A DNA stretch of 64,000 bases from Malus domestica (GCF_042453785.1 NC_091673.1:2301501-2365500); one strand, 5' to 3'; counted from the first letter of the stretch, positions 21,055 to 33,825 are shown. Notes: a model not told the origin generated them from the sequence alone. Numbers and translations are program-made.

Positions 21055-22802
21055 AAACCCTGTATTTTACTAGAACAAATCTATGTTTTTCTGAGGCAAT
21101 CTAAATAATGAAGCATGCGTTTCATGTTTGTTTTGTTTTTGTTTTTATTTTTTCCTCTATATATGAATCAACACAGTAGGAGTGACCCTACTACTACCCC
21201 TCCTGCAATCATCTATAAATATATATATATTACTAATGTGAAACATTTGCATTTGTGGGTCAGACCAGTTGACCAAGTCAGTGTGCCCGTTTCATCTCCC
21301 TTGCGCCCAAGTTCGGATCCACTTCTCCATAAATCAAAGCATTTTAGAATATTTTTGTCAAAAAAAAAGGTGAAAACAATTATTTCGTGTTAAAAGTTGT
21401 CTACCATACAGCTAAAGCTAGGATCCAACTTATTGTGCGAAATTTGATGTTGTCACGAATGGAATGATCGAGTAGATGGAACAGTTCTTGCGAAGCCACG
21501 TGAATGTATTTTGACAAACAGTGAAGAGAATTGGAGTCGTGTTGAATTTCAAGATTTTTGGAGTACCTTTGGCAATGAGTGAATAGGCAAGTACCCCATT
21601 ACTTGAAAAGTTGCTGTATGGTGGTGCTTGATGAATTTTCAAGCGAAAAACGTATTGCATATGATCAACCTAAGCAAAACTATCCATGCACACTGTCAAT
21701 CAAGATTTTTGGAGTACCTTTGGCAATGAGTGAATAGGCAAGTACCCCATTACTTGAAAAGTTGCTGTATGGTGGTGCTTGATGAATTTTCAAGCGAAAA
21801 ACGTATTGCATATGATCAACCTAAGCAAAACTATCCATGCACACTGTCAATACGATTGACCAAAAAAAAAAAAAAATTCAAAAAGTGAGTAGTTGAAAAT
21901 AAGCTCACTTTGAAGAGAGTCTCAAACTGATGAAACTGCAAGTCGGTGAAAAACATTTGAAAGATAACAAAATCATGGTTACAAAATGACGTACATTCAA
22001 GATATAAACTTTTGCAAGTTGTATATTATGCTTCCTTCAACCTCGCCCACCCTACACATAAAAAGACATTAAAATTAAAGTCGTCTCCGAACTCTAAGTG
22101 CACTTGTATTATTCTGAGGGATTAAACCATTCATTTCTACGATCAGATCCTACTTTAGAACAAAACAATCAACGATATGGCTCCAAAGTAAAACGAATTA
22201 ACAATCGATTGATGCTACTTTTGATAACATTTGGACATGTGAACATCAAAGTTATATCAACAAGCCACACACGGCTATCATGAGTTTTCATGAAATTTGT
22301 GTTTTGCTAGAATTTTTGAAATGCACATGCCGTATCATTAACAAAGCATATTTTAATGGATCTGATTATCTCCTCTCCATCACTCTTATTCGAACGCTCA
22401 AGAATAATTCACACCATCATCTTGTTTTATCTTCTCTGAAAAAAGAGAGAAAACCGAGAGACTAGAGAAGGGGAGGAAGAGGAGGAGAAAAGGAACGAGA
22501 GAGAATCCAATTTCATTTTAAGGCACTTTGTCAATATCATATGTGAAAGTAGTAACCTTAAGCAAGAAATGATAGATTGATTTTATTCTTACTTTTGAGA
22601 CAAATCTTTAGTAAAGTTGTTTGACTAAGACAACTCTTGAATCAATATAAAATTGGTTAAAATTAAAAGGCCAAATAGTCAAAATGGTCTCTGAAACTTG
22701 CATAATCAATAGAAATAGTTATTGAGATTGAAAATCAATAGAAATAGTCATTGAGATTGTCCACCATCCATGATTTTGGTCATTCTGTTAAAAACTCTTT
22801 GG
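21055..22802. repeat. LRK-1 3' flank, duplicated at 58397-59967
   Basis: From the LRK-1 stop codon onward the sequence matches the 3' flank of LRK-3 over about 1.6 kb and that of LRK-2 for only about 250 bases (53337-53583). No gene lies inside. It ends near TTCTGTTAAAAACT, exactly where a Gypsy-type LTR begins in the LRK-3 copy. Confidence 0.8.
21549..21850. repeat. Two direct 151-bp repeats
   Basis: 21549-21699 and 21700-21850 are the same 151-base unit in tandem (TCAAGATTTTTGGAGTACCT ... CATGCACACTGTCAA). The LRK-3 flank holds just one copy, so this duplication happened in the LRK-1 unit alone. Confidence 0.9.
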
Positions 22803-23802
22803 ACAATTTTCAAGTTTTTGTAACTCAATCGATTCTTAATTAAATTCGACCCATAATATATCAAAATGAAGATAGGAAAATGTAGAACAAGATTATACAT
22901 ATCTGAAAGCCCAATGGTTGCCGGAGATAGCCAGAAAATAGCATGAAAGGTGAATGGTCCGCAGGAAAATTGGAAAACTCGCTGGAAACCAGGTAAATTT
23001 TAAATGTTCATAACTTCTTCAATACTCAACGAAATCGAGTGATTCAAAAACGAAAATCATACTTCTTGACGAGACGAAGAGAATAATACCTTTCTCGATG
23101 ACTAAATCACCATGGTTTAGCCGGAAACGGTTCAAAAATGAATAACCATTTTCGAGTTTAACTCATCCGTGTATCTTATAACTTGTAGACATCATCTTTG
23201 TTAAACAAATTATTGTCATGACTATACATAACTGTGCTCGTATTAATCAAGCGTGGCTGTTATGGTCAATCCACAAGAATCGTAAATTATAAATAAATAA
23301 CATATTTGAGTCGACGACTCATTTAATGGAACATGTGAAACCCTAAAACTTGAACGAGCGAGCACGGAAGATCGTTTGATTTACAAGCCAAGAATCACTC
23401 CTCTGGTATGATCTCGGAGCGGGCCCGAATAAATCTACCCACGTCCCCACGTGTCCGAGCCTCCTCCATCAGGAAATGCTAATGTACGGCAGCACACAAA
23501 TACCATTCCATGGACCCCCATCACACTCCCTCTATTCCCCGAGTATGAAATCCATCAGATGATATGAAACGACATAAAGTCCTCGCGTTACACGGCTTTA
23601 TACGTTACACTGTCACGCTGGCCCCCGGCAGTGAAAGGTCATGGGCATCCATGTCATTTTACGGTAAATTACATTGAAGCTCCTCTACTTCCCAATAATT
23701 ACACCAACGGTCCACCAACCCTCATTAAACTTATAAGTTATACCCAAGAGATTTCAATCGTCTCCCTCACTCACTCTCTCTGCTCTCACTTGCAGAGAGA
23801 CC
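22803..23802. other. Intergenic DNA and promoter of the LRR receptor kinase
   Basis: No gene. The last 200 bases contain a pyrimidine-rich CTCACTCACTCTCTC leader just before the ATG at 23803. Confidence 0.4.
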
Positions 23803-26196
23803 ATGGCAGCCACGGCCGCCGTGGCCACTCTTCTCCTCACGAGCTTCTTCTTCGCTGCTCTCCACGTCTCTTCGAATCCAGATACCAAACCTCTCCTATC
23901 ATTCAAAGCAACGTCGGACGCATCCAACAAGCTCACCACGTGGAACTCCACCTCCGTTGACCCGTGCACCTGGACCGGCGTCTCCTGCACCAACAACCGA
24001 GTCTCCCGACTTGTTCTCGAGAACCTCGACCTCCGCGGCTCGTTCCAGCCACTCACCGCGCTAACTCAGCTCCGAGTTCTGAGCCTCAAGCGTAACCGCC
24101 TATCCGGCCCCATTCCGGACCTCTCCAACTTCACCGCCCTCAAACTCTTATTCCTCTCCTACAACGAACTCTCCGGCGACTTTCCAGCCTCCGTGTCCTC
24201 TCTCTTCCGCCTCTACCGCCTCGATCTGTCCTACAACAACCTATCCGGCAAGATTCCCGCAACGGTCAACCATTTGAATCATCTTCTCACTCTCCGGCTC
24301 GAGGCGAACCGTTTCTCCGGTTCGATTTCGGGTCTGACCCTGCCGAATCTGCAGGACCTCAATGTGTCTGCGAACCGTTTGACCGGCGAAATACCCAAGT
24401 CCTTTTCGACTTTCCCTATAACTGCTTTCGCTCAAAACCCGGGTCTATGCGGGTCTCCGATGCAGAGCTGCAAGGGTACACCAAACGACCCGACCCGGCC
24501 TGGATCTGACGGAGCCATTGCGTCTCCTGTAATGCCTGCTGCTAACCCAACCGTCGTAGCGTCGTCGCCGAGTTCGTTACCCGGGAACTCAGCGCTGAAC
24601 AAATCGGGAAATCCTCACCGAAGTGGTAGCGCGAAAATGAGTCCGGAGGCTCTAATCGCCATTATAGTTGGCGACGCTTTGGTTCTCGTGCTGGTTTCGC
24701 TGCTACTGTACTGCTACTTCTGGCGGAATTTCAGCGCCAAAATGCGGCAGGGCAAGGGGGGCTCGAAGCTTCTAGAAACTGAGAAGATCGTGTACTCGTC
24801 GAGCCCCTACTCCGCCGCCCAACCAGTGTTCGAGCGGGGTCGGATGGTGTTCTTCGAAGCAGTAAAGCGTTTCGAGCTCGAGGACTTGCTCAGGGCCTCG
24901 GCGGAGATGCTGGGGAAAGGCGGGTTCGGGACGGCGTACAAGGCGGTTCTCGACGATGGCAACGTGGTGGCGGTTAAGAGGCTCAAGGATGCTCAGATTG
25001 GCGGGAAGACTCAGTTCGAGCAGCACATGGCGGTGCTGGGGCGGCTCAGCCATCCCAACATTGTGAGCTTGAGGGCTTATTACTTCGCCAGGGAGGAGAA
25101 ATTGTTGGTATACGATTACATGCCCAATGGCAGCCTGTTCTGGGTTCTCCACGGTAATTTTATTTCAGTTTTCCTGCTTAATTTCTGTTTGGTAGCCAAG
25201 AAATTTTTTCTTTTTCAAATATTAGTTTAATTCTGGGTTTCAATTTGGTGCCTTGTTTTCTGTACGTTTAGGTCAAACGGGGTCAAATTTAGGGTCTTTT
25301 TTGTAATTATATATTTAGGGTTTTACTGTCGGTCCTGTCAACTCCAGTTCCGTCTTTATCTTCCTTTTACTTTTGTCTTTGTTTTTTGCTCCCTTCTTTT
25401 CCTTCTTTCCTGCTCTGAATATGACCAAAAAGCGCCTAACTCCGCTGCACTCCACGCTTTTACGTAATTGTCCTTAGTTGTAATTATCGTGAACTAACGA
25501 GGGCTAACTTCAACAGGAAACCGTGGACCCGGTCGGACTCCGCTGGACTGGACAACGAGGCTGAAAATCGCAGCCGGAGCCGCTCGAGGCTTGGCCTGCA
25601 TTCACGACTCATGCGGGCCGCTTAAGCTCACCCACGGTAACATCAAGTCCACCAACATCCTCTTAGACAACACTGGCAACGCCAGAGTCTCCGACTTCGG
25701 ACTCTCCGTTTTCGTGCCTCCTCCGCCCTCCACGTCGTCCGCTCCGCGATCTTGCGGTTACCGCGCTCCCGAGACGTTGGACGGTCGGAAATTGACGCAG
25801 AAATCAGACGTGTACGCTTTTGGTGTTCTGCTGCTGGAGCTGCTCACGGGGAAGTGTCCCTCTGTGGTGGATAATGGCGGGTCCGGGGGAGGATTCGGTG
25901 GGCTTGTGGACCTGCCCAGGTGGGTCCAGTCTGTGGTCAGGGAAGAATGGACGGTGGAGGTGTTTGACTTGGAGCTGATGAGGTACAAGGATATTGAGGA
26001 GGAGATGGTGGGGCTTTTGCAGATTGCAATGGCTTGTACGGCCGCTTCGCCTGATCAACGTCCCAGGATGAGCCAGGTGGTGAAAATGATTGACGAGATT
26101 CGGGGCCTGTCTGGTTCGCCGAGTCACGAGACCGGCTTTGAATCCATGTCCGAGTCGTCGGCCTTGTCGGAGGACACTTGCGGAGCAAGTCAGTGA
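23803..26196 (+). CDS. LRR receptor-like kinase, subfamily III (At1g68400-like), 676 aa
   Basis: Two exons, 23803-25153 and 25517-26196 (GT-AG, phase 1). A signal peptide (about residues 1-25) is followed by an LRR N-terminal cap (CTWTGVSC), about five leucine-rich repeats, a Pro/Ser-rich stretch, and a membrane helix at about 284-308 ([20 protein letters not shown]). A cytoplasmic kinase domain follows. The glycine loop GKGGFG is near 371-376 and the lysine (VAVKRL) near 391. The catalytic loop reads [13 protein letters not shown] near 489 instead of HRD, while DFG is kept near 510. HGN in the catalytic loop is usual for subfamily III and suggests weak or no catalysis. Such proteins often work as pseudokinase partners in growth or immune signalling. 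The gene is intact, convergent with the GT14 gene 220 bases downstream. GC-rich codon use differs from the AT-rich LRK cluster. Confidence 0.92.
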
Positions 26197-26413
26197 TCGC
26201 ACCAGCAACCATTTTTAACGTTCTTGTGTTGTAAATCTACGGGTTTTGTTTTGTTGGCTTCAGTTCCCTTGCCTTCTTATTTAATCTCAAATTTTCGTTT
26301 ATGCTAATTTAATTACATCGATTGCAACGATTTTATAGAGCTTAAATCGGAATCGTTTAATTAAATTGATTTAGGATTTAGATTTAACAAAAAGGAAATG
26401 TAACAATCTGAAT

Positions 26414-27779
26414 CTATGTGCTGAAATACATGATCTGCGTTGCAAGTCTCAGCAGTTTATCCAAAGTATCAGGCATGAACTTTCTGGCGAATAAGAAACA
26501 AACATCCGTGCTCCTCCCATTGTATTCACATTTCCGACCATAACCACTCCTCAGGCTACTCAGAAGCGCCGCCGTCAGGTTTGGGCTCCTGTACTCCGTC
26601 GGGTGTGGGCCGCCCTTGCTCCAGTCAACCCAGGTCAAAGTCCTATTTGCATTCCTTGCTGCAAATTTCAAGTGCACAAATGTTGGCAAATAATGTTCAT
26701 CCGGAAAGCAATAGCCTTTGCACTTGAGGAATTCCGGGAAGTATTTTCGATCCGAGATGGATTCAATGGCAACCTCTCTATCAATTGCAAACCACGCCCA
26801 CCCTTTTCTCCATTGATCTACCGTGATTCTCGTGTAGTTGCTGAGATAGTACCGGCCACGTCCAACCGAACTTGGGTCATCGAAGACCTCTACGAAAGTT
26901 CGGGTTGAGTTGATGAGGTAGGAGTAGACAGTGGAAAAGTTGTAGAGGGGAATGCATGTCTCTGAGAGGAGAACAAAATGTTGGTTTGAGATGTTGAGAA
27001 GAGCATTCGCCAATAGGCGGCGCACAGCCTCAATCAAGCTCGCCTTCCCCCATTCCACTTCCTGCAAAACATGTTGTAGGACTGAACATTGTAACAAGAT
27101 CAAGTCAAGCAAAAAACTTATCACCTGACTAGGAATTCTTCGCTCATGAAACACCGGACTTTCAGGATGCGATGCTGCCTCGTAGGATGGACTTGAGTGC
27201 ACATAAATTGAGTACAAGCCTTGATGCCCTTTGAAGAAATTTTCCCATAACAGGGCCAAATGAACAGGTCCCTTTGTCAAGAACATGAAAGCAACCTTGG
27301 GAACAAGATGGATTGGATACTCGAGAATCCGAGGGCTCATCGAAGCTCTCCATAGCAATTCCGAGACGTTCATGTCATGAAACACCTTTGGCGGCCTCAG
27401 ATATTTCTTTAAATATCCTCCTGTTATGTTAGGTTGGGTTGCACATATTTTGCTCATATTGTTAGATCGTATTTGGGATGCAAAGGTTTGGCTCGTATTA
27501 GAATTGGATGCTGTGGGGGGCTGCCGTTACATTTTCCAGTTTCGGAGTTGAATTTTGTACTGCCGAAGTTACACCAGGCATTAGCATTTGTGAAGGAATA
27601 TTGGATGGAAGAGATGATGAGATAGCTGAGATGGGTAGGCTGGCTAACTGAGGATTCAATGGGTAGTATTCTTTGAGATTGCTAGGTACAACCCCGAGGG
27701 TAAAACCACCAACAAAGAGCAGGACATCCGAGACTTTTGTAAACAAGCTGGTAGGGTTTCGATCTTGACGAGCCATCAT
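26414..27779 (-). CDS. GT14-A: BC10/core-2 I-branching type glycosyltransferase, apparent N-terminal frameshift
   Basis: Family GT14 (DUF266/Branch domain) type II Golgi glycosyltransferase. It opens at ATG 27779 with a short cytoplasmic end and a membrane anchor (SDVLLFVGGFTLGVV). The catalytic part follows: [100 protein letters not shown] 63-base GT-AG intron lies at 27062-27124. It is a multiple of three with no stop, so unspliced RNA would also stay open. The stem region changes frame at a run of six G on the plus strand (27515-27520): the upstream frame stops at 27498-27500, while the catalytic frame is open from before that point. Either one base is wrong or gained in the run, or the gene has lost its anchor. 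A downstream Met at 27457 could give a soluble form. Confidence 0.8.
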
Positions 27780-28110
27780 TTTGGAGAATCACAAGAGAGA
27801 CGAGATTTGGTGTGAAGAGATCTCCCTTAATATAGTTGTAGCTGCGCATCTTTGTATTGCGATCAACCTTTCTGCAACGGGGAAAGGAGTGTTTCAGTTA
27901 ATTTTTTCGTTTCAAGGAAAATGGATTTGTTTGCGGTACATTTACAGAGACGAAAATTTCATTTCACCGTTAATTTTACTTTAATCTGAATTTTGTTCTT
28001 GCAAGGTTGCTTCATTTCACAGACCAAACACAAATAAGATTGATTACCAATAATATATTTTAGTTAGAGGGCTTATTGTTTGTTGTTAGTTTACGATTAC
28101 ATCGCCTAAT
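27780..28110. other. GT14-A upstream region
   Basis: Probable promoter. The part near 27840-27920 (GATCAACCTTTCTGCAACGG) is similar to DNA upstream of the GT14-B fragment near 33480-33570, so the two genes were duplicated together with their promoters. Confidence 0.5.
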
Positions 28111-28409
28111 TGATAAATTCTGGTGAGTTAGTTTTGGTTCCTGGAGGCAGACAAGAAAAAATGAAAGCAGAGAACACAGAAAATCGGGAGGAATGTGAAA
28201 GGTTTCTTATCTGTGAAGTAATCACAGATATTTCAATAAATATCAACTTAGGATATTTCCTTACAAGCTAATCTAGAGCAATCTCAGCCCTTGATTCAAA
28301 ACAAAGATCTAAAGCATACACTTGTCTTATGAGACTAGACATACACTTTTCTATTGATTTCTTTCTTCTTAAACACTTGAACAAAACTGAATTCTATTTA
28401 ATTCCAACA
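28111..28409 (-). repeat. Copia 1 3' LTR
   Basis: 299 bases, no differences seen from the other LTR. The gag-pol stop codon (28394-28396) lies 14-16 bases inside this LTR. Confidence 0.93.
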
Positions 28410-31400
28410 CTCCCCTTTAAATGAATTCTGGTTTTGATCCCAAGCATTCCTCTGAGATAGACAAACCTTTCCCTCGGTAGAGCTTTGGTGAAGATGTCGG
28501 CCATTTGATCCTGTGATTTGCAGTAGATCAGTTCAATGGTATTCTCCTGCAAGGCTTCCCTTATGAAGTGAAACTTCCTTTTGATATGCTTGGTTTTCTG
28601 ATGAAAAATAGGATTCTTGGTCATAGCTATTGCTGATGTGTTGTCACACATAAGTGGTGAAGCATCCACTTGCATTTCACCAAAATCCTTTAACACAAAC
28701 CTCAACCATATAGCTTGGGAGGTAGCCATTGCAGCACTCACATACTCTGCTTCAGCCGTAGACAATGCAACACTTTGTTGCTTGACAGAAGCCCAAGAAA
28801 ATATCCCTGAACCGAATGTAAATGCATATCCTGAGGTACTTCTCATGTCATCTTCACTGCCACCCCAATCACTGTCACAGAAGCCTACCAGAATTGCTTT
28901 TTCTCCCTTTTCATATTTGATTCCATAGTCCAAGGTCCCTGAGATATACCTTAGTACTCTCTTAGCAGTTCCCATGTGAATTCTCGTGGGATTATGCATA
29001 AACCTTGATAAGAGACTGGCTGCATACATAATGTCAGGTCTTGTAGCAGTCAAATAAAGCAGACTTCCAACCATCCTTCGGTATAAGCATTCATCAGCAG
29101 ATTCAGAACCATCCACTTTACAAAGTTTCTCATTCGTGATCAATGGGGTTGCCACAGATTTGCATCCTTTCAGATTGAATCTTTCAAGCAGTGATTGTGC
29201 ATACTTCTGCTGATGTATGAAAATCCCAGTAGCTTCTTGTATTACTCCAATTCCCAAGAAGTGATGCAACAAGCCAAGATCCGACATCTCATATTGTCTC
29301 ATCATTTCCCTTCTAAATTCTTCAATCATTTCTTCACAATTACCAGTAAAGACCACATCATCAACATATATAGACACAATAAGCATCTCAGAGTTCTCAC
29401 CAGTTTTTGTATATAATGTAGCTTCACTAGGACTTTTGTTAAATCCACTTTTGCTGAAATAGGAGTCTATCTCACTGTACCAAGCCCTGGGGGCTTGTTT
29501 GAGTCCATACAGTGCTTTGTTTAACTTGTAGACCTTATCCTCTTTATTTGGCACTTCAAATCCTTGTGGTTGATCCACATACACTTCTTCCTCCAAAATG
29601 CCATTTAGAAAAGCTGATTTGACATCTAACTGGTGAAGTTTCCATCCCTTTTGGGCAGCAAGAGCAATCAAGGTTCTAATGGTGTCTAACCTTGCCACTG
29701 GGGCAAAGGTTTCATTGAAATCTACCCCAGGTTGTTGTGAGTAGCCCTTGGCAACTAATCTTGCTTTGTTCTTTTGTATTGATCCATCCAAATTCAGTTT
29801 GATCTTGTAAATCCGTTTCACACCTATCACAGGTTTATCACTCGGTCTATTTACCAATTTCCAAGTAGAGTTTTTCTCAATCATGGCAATTTCTTCACTC
29901 ATTGCTTTCTGCCAGGATTGATCCTTCTCAGCTTCTTCAAAACTCTCTGGTTCAACAACACAATAGTTACACACTGCATAGATCTCATTTAAACTCCTCA
30001 TTCTCACTGGAGTTGTTTCAGGGGAGGAATCCTGTAATTCTTGTCCTTCTGCATTTGAAGTAGAGGACTGAGATCCTTGTGTTGGAGTTGAAAAGTCAGT
30101 TTGACTCTCATCTTGTATAACAGGTTCATTCACATTTTGCACTTCAGCTTGTGCTTCTTCCATTGCTAGTGGAAATGAGATAGTGTCTATGTTATTGGTT
30201 TCCCAATTCCATGCTTCATTCTCCTTGAACACCACATCCCTTGAGAGAATCACTTTGCGTGACTCAATATTGTAGAGCCTATAGCCCTTTTCACAGCTTC
30301 CATAACCTACAAGGACACACTTGACACTATTGATCTCAAGCTTGTGTCGTAGTTGAGATGGTATCTGTGCATAGCAGATTGATCCGAACACCTTCAAGTG
30401 CTTCACACTTGGTTTTCTGCCACTAAATGCCTCAAACGGTGTTTTCTTCTCAAGTGCTTTAGTTGGACACCTGTTTAGGAGATACACAGATGTATTGACA
30501 GCTTCACCCCAAAAAGAAAGTGGCATTTTCTTATCATGGAGCATTGACTTGGTCATTTCAACCACGGTCCTGTTCTTCCTCTCAGCCACACCATTCTGCT
30601 GTGGTGTGTAGGCCACTGTCAATTGCTTCTGCAATCCTGCTCCTTCACAGAATTCTTGGAACTCAAGTGAAGTGAATTCACCACCTCTGTCGCTTCTTAG
30701 TCTTTTGATCTTGAGACCACTCTGAAGTTCAACCATCATTTTGAATTTCTTGAAGATTGAAAAGACTTCACTCTTGTTTCTCATAAGATATACCCAAACC
30801 ATCCTGGTGCAGTCATCAATGAATAGCAGAAAATATCTGTTCCCACTGAGTGTAGGTGTCTTCATTGGACCACACACATCTGTGTGTATGAGTTCTAGAG
30901 GTTGACTTGCTCTCCATGCACTTCCAGTTTCAAAAGAGTCCCTGTGATGCTTCCCCAATATGCAACCTTCACACGGTTCTTTAGTCTCTTGTAACTCAGG
31001 AAGACCAGTCACCATTTGTAGTTTCTCCAATCTCTTTAAACTGTGAAAGTTGAGATGTCCGAACCTCTTATGCCATAACCAAGAGTTTTCTGCAACACTT
31101 GCTTTTAGGGCAATTGAATCATTGTAATCTAGCATAAGTGGAAAGCTTTTGTTTTCTGTCATGCCAACTTGTGTTACCAAGTTTTGGAGGCTTCTGTTAT
31201 CAAAGATCTCTACCATATTGTCTCCAAAAAGTAAGAAGTAACCATGAGCAATCATCTGTCCCACACTAAGGAGATTCTCATCAAGACCTGGCACAAGTAT
31301 TACATCATTGATGAATCTTCTTCCACCCTTTGTCTCTAGAACAAGAGTTCCTTTTCCAGTAGCTTCCACTAGTTGTCCATTCCCCATTTTAACTCTGCAA

Positions 31401-32533
31401 TTGAAGCTTCTGTCAATGTTGATCAGCAAGGATTCATATGCAGTCATGTGATTACTGCATCCACTGTCAATATACCAGATTCCTCTCTTGTTTTCAGTTT
31501 TTGCAACACTACAAGCATAAAAGACATTTACTTCCTCTTCTTCTGCTCTATGTGCATAGTTGACAACTTGGTTCCTTCTTGGATTACAATCTTTTGCTAG
31601 ATGGCCAAATCTGTCACACTTGGTGCATTTGGGTTTTCCCTTGAACCAGCAAACACCATAGTGTAATTTGTCACAGATTTTACACTTGGTTTTGGTAGAC
31701 TCACTGCTAGATTCTGATTTTGATTGTGAAGTATGGTTGTTGTCCCATTTCTTCCCTTTGCCTTTCCATAATTTCTTTTGATTTGAGTTGCTCCCCTGAC
31801 CCCTGTAACTGCTATCTCTCTCAGTCACACTTAGGCTAGTAAAAGCCTTTTCAGCTAAGTTTTCAGAATGCATATTTAACCTCTGCTCATAGCCTTTCAA
31901 TGTACCAATCACTTCTTGAACCTCAATGGAGTCAAGGTCTTTAGTTTCTTCTATAATAGATGCGATGGAATCATAAGATTTAGGCAAGCTAATAAGTATC
32001 TTTTGCACTAATCTTTGATTTGTCAGTTCTTCACCAAGAGTTTTCATTTGATTCACAATATCAGTCAATCTTGTTAAATAAACAGATAGAGCTTCACCAT
32101 CATTCATCCTAGTATACTCAAAATCTCTTCTTAAACATTGTAGTTTGACAGACCTAACCTTTTTGTCACCACGAAATTCTTGTTGAAGAACATCCCATGC
32201 AGTCTTGGAGGTTTCAAAGTTTGAGATTCGAGGAAAGATCTCATCAGACACTGCCCCTTGAATGATACCAAGAGCTTTTGCATCTCTGGTTTCATTAACT
32301 TTCATTGCTATCTTCCTCACAGACTGTTGATCTTCATCGCTAGAATCATCTTCAGTTTCTGCAGTTTCATAACCCTTGTCCACCAAAGTCCAGAGATCAT
32401 GTGATTTGAATATGGTCTTCATCTTGATGGACCAAAAATCGTAGTTGATCCCATTGAAAATAGGAGCCCTCAGATCTCCTCCACTGCTCGAAGTAACCAT
32501 GTGAGGCTTTGTAAGAACAGATGAGATTTTCAC
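28394..32533 (-). CDS. Copia 1 Gag-Pol polyprotein, 1379 aa, intact
   Basis: A single uninterrupted frame in Copia domain order. The Gag region (UBN2-like, [13 protein letters not shown]) is followed by a CCHC knuckle [14 protein letters not shown] near residue 300. Next are the protease active site DSGCSNHM (about 356), the integrase HHCC region [12 protein letters not shown] (about 490) with the DDE core (HTDVCGP..., RSDRGGEF), reverse transcriptase with YVDD (about 1057), and RNase H ([11 protein letters not shown], about 1260). Integrase before reverse transcriptase defines Copia. The protein would form virus-like particles and carry out reverse transcription and insertion. No stop or frameshift was seen. 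The sublineage was not assigned. Confidence 0.95.
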   Translation of the reverse strand: MKISSVLTKPHMVTSSSGGDLRAPIFNGINYDFWSIKMKTIFKSHDLWTLVDKGYETAETEDDSSDEDQQSVRKIAMKVNETRDAKALGIIQGAVSDEIFPRISNFETSKTAWDVLQQEFRGDKKVRSVKLQCLRRDFEYTRMNDGEALSVYLTRLTDIVNQMKTLGEELTNQRLVQKILISLPKSYDSIASIIEETKDLDSIEVQEVIGTLKGYEQRLNMHSENLAEKAFTSLSVTERDSSYRGQGSNSNQKKLWKGKGKKWDNNHTSQSKSESSSESTKTKCKICDKLHYGVCWFKGKPKCTKCDRFGHLAKDCNPRRNQVVNYAHRAEEEEVNVFYACSVAKTENKRGIWYIDSGCSNHMTAYESLLINIDRSFNCRVKMGNGQLVEATGKGTLVLETKGGRRFINDVILVPGLDENLLSVGQMIAHGYFLLFGDNMVEIFDNRSLQNLVTQVGMTENKSFPLMLDYNDSIALKASVAENSWLWHKRFGHLNFHSLKRLEKLQMVTGLPELQETKEPCEGCILGKHHRDSFETGSAWRASQPLELIHTDVCGPMKTPTLSGNRYFLLFIDDCTRMVWVYLMRNKSEVFSIFKKFKMMVELQSGLKIKRLRSDRGGEFTSLEFQEFCEGAGLQKQLTVAYTPQQNGVAERKNRTVVEMTKSMLHDKKMPLSFWGEAVNTSVYLLNRCPTKALEKKTPFEAFSGRKPSVKHLKVFGSICYAQIPSQLRHKLEINSVKCVLVGYGSCEKGYRLYNIESRKVILSRDVVFKENEAWNWETNNIDTISFPLAMEEAQAEVQNVNEPVIQDESQTDFSTPTQGSQSSTSNAEGQELQDSSPETTPVRMRSLNEIYAVCNYCVVEPESFEEAEKDQSWQKAMSEEIAMIEKNSTWKLVNRPSDKPVIGVKRIYKIKLNLDGSIQKNKARLVAKGYSQQPGVDFNETFAPVARLDTIRTLIALAAQKGWKLHQLDVKSAFLNGILEEEVYVDQPQGFEVPNKEDKVYKLNKALYGLKQAPRAWYSEIDSYFSKSGFNKSPSEATLYTKTGENSEMLIVSIYVDDVVFTGNCEEMIEEFRREMMRQYEMSDLGLLHHFLGIGVIQEATGIFIHQQKYAQSLLERFNLKGCKSVATPLITNEKLCKVDGSESADECLYRRMVGSLLYLTATRPDIMYAASLLSRFMHNPTRIHMGTAKRVLRYISGTLDYGIKYEKGEKAILVGFCDSDWGGSEDDMRSTSGYAFTFGSGIFSWASVKQQSVALSTAEAEYVSAAMATSQAIWLRFVLKDFGEMQVDASPLMCDNTSAIAMTKNPIFHQKTKHIKRKFHFIREALQENTIELIYCKSQDQMADIFTKALPRERFVYLRGMLGIKTRIHLKGSVGIK

Positions 32534-32630
32534 GATCCGGGTATGTTTTTCCCCCTTTTCTTTTCAGAGATACGAAGCACACACAAAACGCCCAGTCCTG
32601 AATTTGATCAGAACCTAAGCTCTGAGGCCA

Positions 32631-32929
32631 TGATAAATTCTGGTGAGTTAGTTTTGGTTCCTGGAGGCAGACAAGAAAAAATGAAAGCAGAGAACACAGA
32701 AAATCGGGAGGAATGTGAAAGGTTTCTTATCTGTGAAGTAATCACAGATATTTCAATAAATATCAACTTAGGATATTTCCTTACAAGCTAATCTAGAGCA
32801 ATCTCAGCCCTTGATTCAAAACAAAGATCTAAAGCATACACTTGTCTTATGAGACTAGACATACACTTTTCTATTGATTTCTTTCTTCTTAAACACTTGA
32901 ACAAAACTGAATTCTATTTAATTCCAACA
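32631..32929 (-). repeat. Copia 1 5' LTR
   Basis: 299 bases, followed on the minus strand by the primer binding site and leader. The gag-pol ATG is at 32533, 98 bases inside the element. Confidence 0.93.
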
Positions 32930-32994
32930 CTAATTGCAACCTAATTAGGTGTCTGGACAAGTTGCTTCACATTGCTTGTTTGATTTGTTGCTAA

Positions 32995-33345
32995 GAACAT
33001 GAAAGCAACCTTGGGAACAAGATGGAATGGATGTCCGCGAATCCTAGGACTCATTGAAGCTCTCCATAGCAGTTCTTCAACGTTCATGTCGTGAAACGCC
33101 TTTGGTGGCTTTAGATAGTCCGTAAATCCTACAATATGTGAGGTTTGGCTGTAAATGTTCGGCTCGTATTGCATGTTGCGGCTGTTACATTTGGGATTAT
33201 CATTTGTGAAGTAGTGAGGGTATAAGTATAGGAGATAGCTGGAAAGGATAATTGTAAGTCTTTCTGATTGCTAAGTGCAATTCCAAGGGTTAAACCGCAA
33301 AAACATAGAAAGAAATAAGAAAGCAGATTGAAGAGGTTGTATTGG
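32995..33345 (-). pseudogene. GT14-B: remnant of a GT14 first exon
   Basis: Minus-strand pieces match GT14-A and GT14-C: an anchor-like SYFFLCFCGLTLGIA near 33270-33330, then [20 protein letters not shown] and [11 protein letters not shown] at 32995-33120. After FMFL (about 32994) the sequence changes to unrelated DNA, so the whole catalytic domain is gone. The remnant lies between the two Copia elements. Confidence 0.82.
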
Positions 33346-33825
33346 ACGCCAAAGAGTTTGGGAAACTACTTTACTGGATTTGAATCTGGACCCTTCATCA
33401 TTTCAGAGAACAAGAGACTGAAGACATATGTCCTTCTAGGCTCTAGCTATATATCTTACTTATATTTTGTGTCTTCTGTAAGTGGCTGCACAAAACTCTC
33501 CTTTTGCGTTACGATCGACCTTTCTGCAACGGAAAACGGAGTGTTTGGGTTCATTTTTGTATGCAAGGTAAAATGTATTGCTTTGTGTTGAAGTTATAGA
33601 GATGAGAAGTCCATATCACCATTATTTTTACTCTTAACCATAAATTATTTTTGGTGCGAGGTGCTTCATTGCAGACCAAAAACAAAGGAACCATTTTACC
33701 AGTGAGCGCAACGATTGTGTCTTTTCTCGCAACCTATTTACCTGGAATCTAGAAGATCATGAAACTCAAAATCGCAACGGAAGCGCAACGATTGTGTGTC
33801 TGTTCTCGCAAGATCTATTGAAGAA
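33346..33825. other. GT14-B upstream DNA
   Basis: Old promoter region of GT14-B (similar to 27840-27920) followed by a short duplicated string (GCGCAACGATTGTGT near 33707 and 33784). No gene. Confidence 0.4.

Larger units (their letters stand above)
28111..32929 (-). mobile_element. Full-length Copia retrotransposon 1 (4.8 kb)
   Basis: LTRs at 28111-28409 and 32631-32929 (299 bases each) look identical by eye and have TG...CA ends. The flanking target duplication is CTAAT on both sides (28106-28110, 32930-32934). The minus-strand element has a Met-tRNA-like primer site TGGCCTCAGAGC just inside the 5' LTR (complement near 32619-32630) and a polypurine tract AAAGGGGAG before the 3' LTR. One open gag-pol frame of 1379 codons fills the interior. 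All hallmarks of an intact, recently inserted autonomous element are present. It landed upstream of GT14-A, next to a GT14 remnant. Confidence 0.95.

Noticed and set aside
32543-32791. 82-codon frame across the Copia 1 LTR
   Set aside because: Crosses the LTR boundary in antisense to the element; no coding features.
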